A model generated the notes under the pieces. The model searched no databases. It had not been told where the DNA came from and saw nothing but the letters and a program-made list of their open reading frames with translations. This document shows, piece by piece, positions 56,151-64,000 of a stretch of DNA of 64,000 nt. Source of the DNA: Dama dama (lineage: Eukaryota > Chordata > Mammalia > Artiodactyla > Cervidae); NCBI RefSeq assembly GCF_033118175.1, contig NC_083692.1, positions 14,443,501 through 14,507,500 on the forward strand, in the 5' to 3' direction. Position 1 is the first letter of the stretch. Each line of letters begins with the position of its first letter. A program made the position numbers and the translations under genes.

Positions 56151-56299
56151 GTGATCTAAGGTGCCATGGGAACTCAGGCAAAGTGGGGATCATTCATCCC
56201 ATCCTCCCTTGCATCTCCTAAACCTCTTCACTTCCCTTCATTTATGGGAGGTATACAATAGTGGTTAATACTGATGCTTTCAAGTCCCTTCACTTTCCT

Positions 56300-56402
56300 T
56301 GAAAACATGGTTTTCAAACTTTGGTCCTATCAGATCACCTGGGAGAAACATTTTACTTCAGTTAGACTGGATCGCATTCATTAGCTTTCCAGGTGACTTT
56401 CT
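56300..56402 (+). mobile_element. MER5-like relic carrying a CHR insertion
   Basis: 'ggttttcaaactttggtcct' and 'tcagatcacctgggagaaac' look like the start of a MER5-type element. 'ccaggtgactttc' at its right edge is echoed as 'ccgggtggttttc' beyond the CHR SINE, which suggests the CHR landed inside it. Confidence 0.5.
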
Positions 56403-56558
56403 TTTAAATGTTTTATTATTTATTTGACTGCACAGGGTCTTCATTGCAGCCGGCGGACTCTTAGCTACAGGGATCCAGGTCCCTGACCAAAGATGGAACC
56501 AGGACCCTCCGCACTGGGAGTGCAGAGTCTTAGCCACTGGACCCCCAGGGAAGTCCCC
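56403..56558 (-). mobile_element. CHR-type SINE (3' truncated or internally deleted)
   Basis: Antisense copy: (TTTA)n-like start, 'gactgcacagggtcttcatt', 'atccaggtccctgaccaaag' and 'ccactggacccccagggaag'. It is about half of full length; the middle repeats of the CHR body are missing. Confidence 0.8.
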
Positions 56559-56589
56559 GGGTGGTTTTCATGTTTACCATTGCTCTAAA

Positions 56590-56775
56590 TAATCCAAAAT
56601 CTGAATTCAAACTCCAGCCCTGTCTCTTGCTAACTGGGATACTAAGCAAGTTAACTATTCTGTGCCTTTTCCTGTAAAATATCTGCAGCTCACATGTAAA
56701 ATATCTTAGGATCACTGTGATAATCACACGCAACCACATACAAAGAGCACGTCGCAGAGCTCATGGCACACGGGA
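56590..56775 (+). mobile_element. MIR SINE
   Basis: 'ctgaattcaaactccagccc', 'actaagcaagttaactattc', 'tgtgccttttcctgtaaaat' and 'aaagagcacgtcgcagagct' follow the MIR order. Confidence 0.65.
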
Positions 56776-57884
56776 AGGGCTGGAAAGCTTGTAGCCACTG
56801 CTGTCCTATTCAGGAGACTGGCATATCTAGGCCTTGTCACTTCCACACTCCACCCTCCCGTCTCTTGCCAACACCACTTCTCCAGAAAGCCGGCAGCTCC
56901 AGCAGACCGCCTGCCCAAGCATCCTCAGCCGCCTGCCCCCATGGTCAGGGTCAGCTAAGCGACCCCACAAGGGCACCCACTGTCCTCAACACTCAGTTGC
57001 CAATTCCTGAGGCCCAGCCCCACACACTGACTAGCTTAGCCCAAGTCCTTTCTAGACTTCTCGAGGCAGGTCGTCAGAATAAGAGGGTCTCCGAGGCTGC
57101 CATAAATATAGGCTGGGTAACTCAGCTGAGTTACATAGATGTTCTGGGGCCTCTGTTTTCTCTCCTACACAAGAACTGGTCTAGAATAGTTTCTCTTTGG
57201 TCTCACCAATGGCATTTTGAGCAGCACAGTCTTCAAGTGAGACTCTCCCATATATTGCAGCACATTTAGCATTGATTGGCCCTTCCTCCTAAATGCCACC
57301 AATGGCTCCTCATCACTGGCACAGCAAATATCCATCCCACACCCATGGGAGGGACAGTGCTATCCCACTGAGACTACAGGATCGCTTCCAGGCCTTTTCC
57401 AGTTCTGACCCTGCCCTCCGGAACAGAGAAACAAAGTGGCCCACAGCCAGCACGCCAGTGAGCCTGACTTGCCACGACAGTAAAGGAGGCGATTTTAAAA
57501 GACTCTACAAAGAGACACCAGGGCCACATGATCTGCTTCTTCGAGTTAGCCGAAGCTGGAGGCACGCTGCAACGCGGCTCCTTACTCACACTTACTCATC
57601 AAGAACGGCCACGGGAGCCAAGGGGCTCTTCCCGGGCCCCAGCCGGGCAATTGGCTGGGAGCTGAGTGCTGTCAGCCCAGCCAAGGGCCCCTTTCCAACC
57701 CAATTACGCACAGCAGCGCTGGAGTTCCCACAGCCTGCAGCCTCCACTGAGCCGAGCCCGAGAGATGGGCACTGAATAAACACAGAGGCTGAGTTACCTT
57801 CTGTCTCAGGGTGAGCCCCAATAACAAGCAGCCTGTCTTTCAAAGGGACGTGGGGTAAAGCGAAAAGCTGATTCTTGAGCACCC
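56776..57884. other. Repeat-poor GC-richer block
   Basis: No transposon is recognised in about 1.1 kb. Plus frames of 168 (56763-57269) and 160 codons (57293-57775) lack domains and have competing minus frames. They carry no strong splice sites at their ends, so I do not call them genes. A repeat/hairpin cluster lies at 57617-57696. Confidence 0.4.
57617..57696. repeat. Inverted and direct repeat cluster
   Basis: CCCAGCC (57638-57644), GGCTGGG (57653-57659) and CCCAGCC (57676-57682) allow two exclusive hairpins. The right-hand one extends with CTGA/TCAG around a 6-nt loop, an 11-bp stem with a 2-nt bulge. AGCCAAGGG starts both at 57617 and at 57679, giving a near-direct repeat of about 18 bp. 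Confidence 0.8.
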
Positions 57885-57990
57885 TCACTGGGCAAGCATT
57901 CACTCCACGGCTATGATGTGCTGGCACTGTCCTAGGCCGAGACCATACGGCACGGGAGCTTACCTTCGTGGGGCGAGTGCTCTAGGTGGA
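57885..57990 (+). mobile_element. Ancient interspersed repeat (weak)
   Basis: 'tgatgtgctggcactgtcct' and 'cacgggagcttaccttcgtg' resemble the old repeat type with 'gtgccaggcactgtgctag ... ggagcttacattctag'. Confidence 0.4.
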
Positions 57991-58009
57991 ACTCCGCATG
58001 AGACATCTC

Positions 58010-58205
58010 CAGGGCCAGACACATCAGCATTTGCATCCTGCTCCACCACTTTTTACTGGATGGGGCTGATGAGCTCGCATTCCTGAGAGTCAGTCTATTC
58101 TTGGGTGAAGTGGGTCTAATAACAGAATCCTGGGCACGTCTAAAGGAATTAACCGATAGATACGAAAACTTAGTACTTTAGTGTCCTGCTCAAAATACAA
58201 GCTCG
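58010..58205 (+). mobile_element. MIR SINE
   Basis: 'tgcatcctgctccaccactt', 'gagagtcagtctattcttgg', 'gaagtgggtctaataacaga' and 'aagctcgataagtgtcagat' are the MIR order. Its head contains an ATTTGCAT octamer. Confidence 0.7.
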
Positions 58206-58444
58206 ATAAGTGTCAGATGTTTTTCCTAATAAATAAGAGAGAAAAGCAAACAGGACTGTTGCCCAAAGGAACAGGAAAGAAAAGAAAAAATATGCTGGGT
58301 AGCACTGGAGTTGGGAACCGCCAGTCTTTGGTAACGGAAGAGATGGCATTTTCCTGAGTCCTTCTTCTCCCCACGGGGGCTCAGTCAGCTGGCCTAATCA
58401 CAGATCCTCAGAATGGAAGAAGCCTGAGAGGGCATTTGATTTAA

Positions 58445-58690
58445 AGAAGCCTGATACCCAGAGAGGCTAATGATTTACTAAGGCCACACAACTCCTGGGG
58501 AAAGCGAGAGAGGCAAAGAGAATCAGACCGACAAAGCAGAGATCCCAGACTGCATTTAAATCTGATACCTGCCATACTTGCTTCTGGCCTGGGGCAAAGG
58601 ATACAATGTTTTAAAGACCAATGTTCTTCATCTGTGAAGTGGTGGAGGCCTGGCACATGACAGACGCTCTCTACACATCATTCCCCTTTC
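58445..58690. mobile_element. Two MIR-like pieces in opposite orientation
   Basis: 'taaggccacacaactcctgg' (about 58480-58500) is an antisense MIR middle. 'ttcttcatctgtgaagtggt' and 'ggcctggcacatgacagacg' (58620-58670) are the 3' half of a sense copy. Confidence 0.5.
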
Positions 58691-58837
58691 CACACTCTTA
58701 CTGGGAGTCTTGGCCTCACTTGAAAGCAGTGGTGGCCGGGATCTAAGCTGGCAGGACCTCTTTACTGAAAGCATAAAGAATAGGATGGATGTGAGAAAGT
58801 GTGAGATGAGAAGACAGCAGATTAGAGGGGTCTACAG

Positions 58838-58980
58838 CAGAGGACAAGATGGTTGGATGGCATCATGACTCAATGGACGTGAGTTTGAGTGAACTCTGGA
58901 GATGGTGAAGGACAGGAAGCCTGGTGTGCTGCAGTCCGTGGGGTCACAGAGAGTCAGACACGACTGAGTGAATGAACAGC
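58838..58980 (+). mobile_element. BovB LINE 3' end fragment
   Basis: 'aggacaagatggttggatgg', 'atcatgactcaatggacgtg', 'gcctggtgtgctgcagtccg' and 'gagtcagacacgactgagtg' match the last ~140 bp of BovB in sense. Confidence 0.9.
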
Positions 58981-59049
58981 ACAGCTGAGGAAGCATGCCT
59001 CTGAACAGAGAGGGGCACCCAGACACAGGCAGAAGAATGTTTTATTTTG

Positions 59050-59300
59050 CTTTTAAACTTCTCTGAGCCTAAGTATTTTCCGTTGTAAAATGGAAACACA
59101 TGTGGAAAGGATCAAGTGAGATAACTTACAATAGTAGCTAATTTATACATTGCGTATTCTGTGCCAGGCACTGTTCTAAAGACTTGACTTGCTTGAGCTT
59201 ATTTAATCTTCACAATAGTTCCATGAGATAGGTATTTATTGTCCCCATTTTACAGATGAGGAATGTAAGGTCCACAAAGGAAAAGTTACCTGAACAGGCC
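59050..59300. mobile_element. MIR pair, sense then antisense
   Basis: 59050-59125 is the 3' half of a sense MIR ('gagcctaagtattttccgtt', 'gatcaagtgagataactta'). 59128-59300 is a well-preserved antisense MIR ('tagtagctaatttatacatt', 'gtgccaggcactgttctaaa', 'ccccattttacagatgagga'). Confidence 0.75.
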
Positions 59301-59362
59301 ATGCTTGCTGGAATAGAGGCAGGGTGTCAACCTGCCTCTGTCTCCAAGACTATGCCCCCTAA

Positions 59363-59560
59363 GCCAGAGGTGACAAACTTCCTCTGTAAAGGGCCAGATG
59401 GTAAATCTTTTAGGCTCTGCAGCTCAGAGAGCTGTGTCTACATCATAGAGCCCCCCTCTGCTTTTGCAAAGCAGCTGCAGACAATACAGAAATGAACAAG
59501 TGGGCCTATGTTCCAAAAAACTTTGTCAACACTGGCATTCAAATTTTATAAAAGTTTTGC
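59363..59560 (+). mobile_element. hAT-Charlie-type relic
   Basis: 'tgacaaacttcctctgtaaa', 'gggccagatggtaaatcttt', 'gcagacaatacagaaatgaa' and 'gttccaaaaaactttgtcaa' follow a common mammalian MER-type hAT-Charlie element. The 3' terminal repeat is not found. Confidence 0.7.
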
Positions 59561-61087
59561 ATCACTAATTCTTCTTCTTCTGGTTGCTTTCAACTATTTA
59601 AAAAGTGAAAAATCATCCTTAACTCAAAGGCCATATGAAAGCAGGTAGCTATCTTGCCTCACATACATGAGAAGGGCCCAAACAGTGATGCATGCAGACC
59701 ACGTGGCGGATCAGTGTCCATTCTCTTTCTCTAATCTTCTTCTTCTTAGTTCCTATCAACCCAGAAAGTGGATAATTTGCTCTGTCTCCAGCAGATGAGA
59801 CCAGGAATAGGGCTTTAGCAAAGAGTACTGTACTTTCCTTAATAAATATGGCCCTGTTGGTCCCAAGGAGACTGGGGATTTTAGGTCAGTGTCTCTGAAG
59901 CTTTAATAGGCAGACCCCAGGGGCCTTGGTCAAAGGTACAGGTCTAGGGAGAGGCCTGACATCCTGCCTTCTAACAGGCTCCTGGGTGAGGCTAATGCTA
60001 CTGGGTCCATGGGTCGGGTCCCCTCTAGGAGCAGCCAGCTTTAAGAGCAAACCCTCTGTGTCCATAAACACAGTCAACTGTGTCAGGCACTGTCTTCTGC
60101 GAACAGCATCCCTCAGGCTGGATAAGGGGCTCCCTGGACACACGGCAGGGTTCAGAACAAGTCAGCAGATCCCCTCTCCAAGGGCAGCAGTGCGATGACT
60201 TAAACGTGGGGAGGAAGACAAGGAGGGGCAGAGACAAAGAGCAAACACAGGGAGGCCTGAGCACAAGCCCTCAGCTGCTTCCGGCCACAGCTGACCAGGC
60301 CCCCCCCGGCCCTGGGCAGTTAGGTGCCCCTCCTCCTACACCTGCCAGGGCTCTGATGGACCGAGGCATGAGGCCTATTTCCCTCATCAGGCCTCTGAAT
60401 AACTAGGGCGCTTCCACAAGGTCACCGTCATTCATTTAAATTCCAGCTCTAATCAGCAGGCTGAGCCACAGAAATTATCCCTTCGGAGCAGAGATGCTGT
60501 CAGTGAAACACTATAAACAGCCCACTCCCCCTGGTACCCCCCCCACCTGCACCAGGGAGGGAAAGGACTCGAGGGGTCTCCCATCCACAGGCCCCAGCCC
60601 TGCTTCCCGCCTCCAAGGTCCTCCGTCCACCCGGTCTTCTTCCTCACCTCCAAAGCACTTCCTCTCCCCTTGGCAGAGTTCTAGAACAACAGGAAGTGGG
60701 GAGAGGGCTGAGAGTTTGGCAGAGCTGGGAGGGCAGTCCAAAGACAAACCCTATCAGCCAGGCGCGTGGGATCAGCATCTGATAGGAATCCCTTCAGGGC
60801 CACAGATGGGGTACATGCCCTCGGAGATGTCACCCTCCCTGGGCTTCCATCTCCTCCTCTGAAAAGTGAGAGAGCTGCAGTCCTCATATAGGATGCCCTT
60901 GGAGCTCTGACGTGTCTCGAGACCCTGCAGACCCACAGTGCCCCTGGGGCTTGTGGCCATACTTTCTGCTCGAGAAATATTCCTGAGGTCCTCCTATGGT
61001 CCATGCACCACCGAGCAGAGTTGGGAATGCAAAAACGCCCGAGATGCACACAGCTCTGCCTTGAAAATGCCAGAGTTTTTAAAGAAA
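59561..61087. other. Mostly unique, GC-rich to the right
   Basis: A weak MER5-like phrase lies at 59915-60010 ('gcctgacatcctgccttcta'). Frames of 85-137 codons overlap on both strands from 59886 to 61094 without domains. No CpG island-like density is evident by eye. Confidence 0.4.
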
Positions 61088-61195
61088 AAGGCACAGGCTT
61101 TGGAGACAGACAGCTCTGAGATCCTGATTGGTCCTAGCAGCCGGCGACTGTGAGCAGTTACTGGACCTCTCTGCGTCTCCTCGTCTTCTCCTGGA
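61088..61195 (+). mobile_element. MIR SINE 5' half
   Basis: 'ggcacaggctttggagacag', 'gcgactgtgagcagttactg' and 'gacctctctgcgtctcctcg' follow the MIR order. Confidence 0.6.
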
Positions 61196-62429
61196 GTGCG
61201 GACCCCAAGCCGGAGGGGCCGATGTGAAGAGTCAACCAAAGAATGCATGGCAGGCATCAGAGCTACAGGTCCCTCCCCTCCTTCAGGTCAGCGCACCGCA
61301 AGCGCCTCTTGCCACTTCATTATCTTGAACCTCCCTCCCAAGGACTAGGAGGAGGGGCTGTGCATTTTCCCAACCAGGACACTCTCTCTGAGTCCACAGC
61401 CCATCTCCCGGACCTTAGGAGCAGTGCCAGGACCCTTCTCCAGCTGTATTTTACAGGAGGGTTACTTCTAACCAATCTCCTCATCATGTAGAATTAATCA
61501 ATTAATCAATTTTCCCTTTATAGTCTTCCAGCGGCCCCTGGGTAAATAGTTACATTAGCTCATAAAATCCCCAATTTGTCTTCCTAAGGGGAAGGAGGAA
61601 AAAAAAATAAAATCAGAGAACCACTAAAGGCCTCTTGTTTCAGAGCCGCAGCCCCACTGGCTCCAGATTGCCTGGCCAGGAGCGCAGAGAGGCGGGAGGC
61701 GGCCCGCTGACCTCCCAGAGCCGGGCAGTGCAGGCTGCCTCCTGCCACCTCCAGGGCTGCAAGCGAAGTTTCTTGACCAGTGATTTGCTTCTGGCTCAGA
61801 AACCACACACACACAAAGCCAAAGGTCAGTAAGGAGGCAAAACTGGCAATCAGCTCTTGACACTTCAAGGATAGAATGGAGAAGGGTCAGAATTAGGTTG
61901 GAATCCCCCACTTGGCCGGGGGAATCAGCTCAGGACTTCACCTCCTGGCCTCAACCCCCTCAACAGAAAAACGGGGCTCAGGCGATGTGCCTCAGAGGGT
62001 TATCAAGAGAGCAAGACGAGATAGTGGCCATGAGGCTGAGATAGTGCGGCGGTGTGCTAGCGATCACTGCTATTTCTAAGGTAGGCTCACGGGTGACCTC
62101 TGCCCCTTTGGAGAGATGGAGGGGGCGCCTATGGGTCCACGGTGTTTCACCCCACCAGGGCCAGTGTGGCACCTTCTGTGAGAATTAGGGAGAGGTGTCC
62201 CCAGGTCAGAGGCTGCCCTCTGGGTGCAGGCATGGCAAAATGCAGGTTGGGTTTGGCCTCCACACATTACCTGATCTGGGAGTGGCTATGCAGGACCTAA
62301 GACACACAGGTCTAAGTGAAGACCCTGGGCCATCTCTGCTGTGAACCAGGAAGAGAAGGGGTTCAGCCAAGTGGCTCTTAACAAATTTTGGTGTTGGGCT
62401 CACTCCCTCATTTGAAGTATCCTAGAAAA
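61196..62429. other. Unique sequence with a small CpG cluster
   Basis: 61640-61735 has several CpGs and a GGCGGGAGGCGGCC-type stretch, but it is far too short for a CpG island. A weak sense MIR piece may lie at 61945-62030. Frames here lack domains. Confidence 0.4.
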
Positions 62430-62547
62430 CATCAGCTTAGCAGAGAGACCTCCCTGGACCACCCTCTTTAAATTAGCAACTTCATTTTTACCTGCTTCAT
62501 TTTTTTTCCACAGCACTTATTCCCCACCACCTGATACAATAGATATG

Positions 62548-62588
62548 CTGATATATATACATGTACATAGACACACACACACACATAT
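62548..62588. repeat. (TA)n/(CA)n microsatellite
   Basis: A TATATA stretch, then about seven CA units at 62571-62585. Confidence 0.85.
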
Positions 62589-62605
62589 TTTTAGTTCCCC
62601 ATGCT

Positions 62606-62788
62606 ATGCTGTCCTTAGTCGTTCAGCATGTCTGACTCTTTGTGGAGAATCCTGGGGATTCTCCAGGCAAGAATACTGGAGTGGGTAGCCATGCCCTCCT
62701 TCAGGGGATCGTCCCAACCCAGGGATGGAATCCAGGTTTCCTTCATTGCATGTGGATTCTTGACAGTCTGACCCACCAGGGAAGCCCA
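62606..62788 (-). mobile_element. Bov-tA SINE
   Basis: Antisense copy from 'atgctgtccttagtcgttca' to 'gacccaccagggaagccc'. An internal stretch between 'gactctttgtgg' and 'agaatcctgg' is deleted. Confidence 0.92.
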
Positions 62789-62789
62789 T

Positions 62790-62905
62790 GAGTACTGGAG
62801 TGGGTAGCCTATCCCTTCTCCAGGGGATCTTCCAGACCCAGGAATCAGGCTGGGGTCTCTTGCATTACAGGCAGATTCTTACCAGGTGAGCTACCAGGGA
62901 AGCCC
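62790..62905 (-). mobile_element. Second Bov-tA, head half only
   Basis: Antisense: 'gagtactggagtgggtagcc', 'tcttccagacccaggaatca' to 'gagctaccagggaagccc'. It begins inside the element and follows the first copy directly. It carries a head variant (GAGCTACC) different from the first (GACCCACC), so it may be a separate subfamily insertion rather than a simple duplication. Confidence 0.9.
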
Positions 62906-63439
62906 TTTAGTTTCTTGTCTTCCTCTATCATAGTAAAAGATCTATGAGGACAGAGATGATCTTCTGTTTTTTTCACTGTTTCATCCCTAGTGCCTAGAAC
63001 AGCGCCTGGTACATTGTAGGATCTTGATAAATACTAGCTCAGTGAGTGACTGAACTAAAATATTACTAAATAGAATAAAGTTAATGATATCTTCCTAGAA
63101 AATTCTGTCCTGTGCTCTGGTTCAAACTCTGCTTGTTTTCAAAGGTGGGTGATAGGCAGAAGACAACAAAGGCAGGGAAACCCTGTGTATTTGCTAGGGA
63201 TGACAATATTATCCTTTTATGTTGTGGAAGATGGCATAGAGATCAATGATTAGAAGCGCCACTTAAGTCTGGGTGAATCTTTTACATACTCAAAATCAAT
63301 AAAGGATAAATTCCTTTGGAAAAGGTGCTACAGATAAAGTCACATTACCTCTGAGCAAAAATAAATGATAGTCCTATTAGGAGATACTTACGAGATCTTC
63401 AAGTGAAGAAATTCAGGGATGAGACCCCACGTGTTCCAA

Positions 63440-63655
63440 TGGAGTATGCATGGCTTTGCAGTCTGAAAGCCCCAAGTTCAAACTCCAGTCCTCTAACAAG
63501 CCCTATGATCTTGGACAAGCTGCTTAACCTGTCAGGCCCTATATTTCCTTCACATTAAAATGTATTTAACAATACTTCTCCTGTATTGATGCTATGAGAA
63601 TTAAATGTTAAAAAGATTAAATAAGAAAATATATGTGAAAATACCTAATAAAGAT
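63440..63655 (+). mobile_element. MIR SINE
   Basis: 'gtatgcatggctttgcagtc', 'caagttcaaactccagtcct', 'gatcttggacaagctgctta' and 'gctatgagaattaaatgtta' follow the MIR order. Confidence 0.7.
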
Positions 63656-64000
63656 GATACCCACTTCTTATTTGGTAGGGTTATTCTTCTTAACACAAAG
63701 TTCTATACCATTTAGGATGGTGGGACACCACCAGAAGTCACCTGATAACCATTTATCTATAAATTGTTGTTCCTCTTGTATGAGTCTATGTTTGTGTGTA
63801 TATATACATCTGTCTATAAACACACATTGCTTACAATTAGGACTCTGGATGAATATTCATTTGTCCATTGATGAAAATGACAAGAACCATTATTCTTTCT
63901 TCTACTTTTCACTCATTGATTCTTTCTTTTTAAACAGTGAACATGTACTAGTTATATAACCATTAGAAAAAAATATTGCTTTTTCCATTGTGGAAAAGTA
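63656..64000. other. AT-rich unique sequence to the window end
   Basis: A 101-codon frame (63654-63959) is rich in S, L and F without a domain. Nothing else is recognised. Confidence 0.4.

Larger units (their letters stand above)
62430..63062 (+). mobile_element. L2 LINE 3' end, interrupted
   Basis: Left part: 'gacctccctggaccaccctc', 'ccacagcacttattccccac'. Right part after the SINEs: 'ctatgaggacagagatgatc', 'cctagtgcctagaacagcgc' and 'gatcttgataaatactagct'. One L2 tail was split by Bov-tA material at 62606-62905 and a microsatellite. Confidence 0.75.

Noticed and set aside
56763..57775. Two long plus frames (168 and 160 codons) close together, possibly a gene
   Set aside because: They overlap the end of a MIR, have no recognised domain, no good splice sites between them and competing frames on the other strand.
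57800..57830. Minus-strand donor-like CAGAAG|GTAACT
   Set aside because: No convincing acceptor and no open frame of known type next to it.
57964..58095. Possible minus-strand exon ending in a strong GTAAGC donor, open for about 44 codons upstream
   Set aside because: The open stretch lies in a MIR SINE (58010-58205), and the donor falls in a phrase ('gagcttaccttc') that resembles an old repeat core. No acceptor with a pyrimidine tract was found upstream. Splicing data could revive it.
61640..61760. CpG island or promoter
   Set aside because: The CpG-rich stretch is only about 100 bp, far below island size, and no transcription start motifs accompany it.
1..64000. Bacterial-style operon, phage, CRISPR array or toxin system
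   Set aside because: The repeat content is that of a ruminant nuclear genome. The periodic repeats present are SINEs and microsatellites, with no spacer arrays, ribosome-binding-site spacing or compact gene packing.

Overview
The window is mammalian nuclear DNA from a ruminant (cattle, sheep, goat or a close relative). The evidence is the interspersed repeats. Many copies belong to the tRNA-derived Bov-tA/Bov-A2 SINE group, several belong to the BovB (RTE-type) LINE including one of about 2 kb, two look like CHR-type SINEs known from cetaceans, hippos and ruminants, and there are ruminant-type L1 3' ends. Older layers shared by all placentals are also present: MIR, L2, MER5/hAT remnants and MaLR-like LTR pieces. 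There are no bacterial operons, phage genes or CRISPR arrays. The open frames are short, lie largely within repeats or low-complexity DNA, and look like chance frames. I found no complete protein-coding gene and no recognisable RNA gene. Repeat family names below come from remembered consensus phrases, not from a database search.

Layout. 0-12 kb is unique DNA scattered with L1, MIR and Bov-tA pieces. It includes an L2 relic at 7.16-8.58 kb that was split by two Bov-tA insertions. 12.5-13.1 kb is repeat-free and looks like conserved non-coding DNA. 13.2-23 kb is dense in repeats (L2, MIR, MaLR, Bov-A2, CHR, mariner). 23.3-24 kb is another repeat-free regulatory candidate. 24-30 kb is AT-rich unique sequence with old DNA-transposon and LTR-like remnants. 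30.4-32.4 kb is a 5'-truncated, inactive BovB with readable reverse-transcriptase blocks. 32.4-38.7 kb is AT-rich, includes a third long repeat-free block (35.0-36.2 kb), an (AC)n microsatellite and a small SINE-L1-like composite with a perfect 16-bp target duplication. 38.7-45.5 kb is mostly unique, with one intact 200-bp hAT miniature element. 45.5-46.2 kb is GC-rich and holds the only exon-like signal I can defend, a 30-nt candidate on the minus strand. 46.4-64 kb alternates unique DNA with L1, MIR, Bov-tA, CHR, BovB and L2 relics.

Overall this fits a long intron or gene desert, possibly within or beside a minus-strand gene if the small exon candidate is real. I did not find a new biological system. 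The most useful second-look items are the SINE-L1-like composite (36.3 kb), the exon candidate (46.07 kb), two paired transcription-factor-like motifs (13.7 and 38.7 kb), two hairpins (1.27 and 57.6 kb), and the repeat-free blocks.
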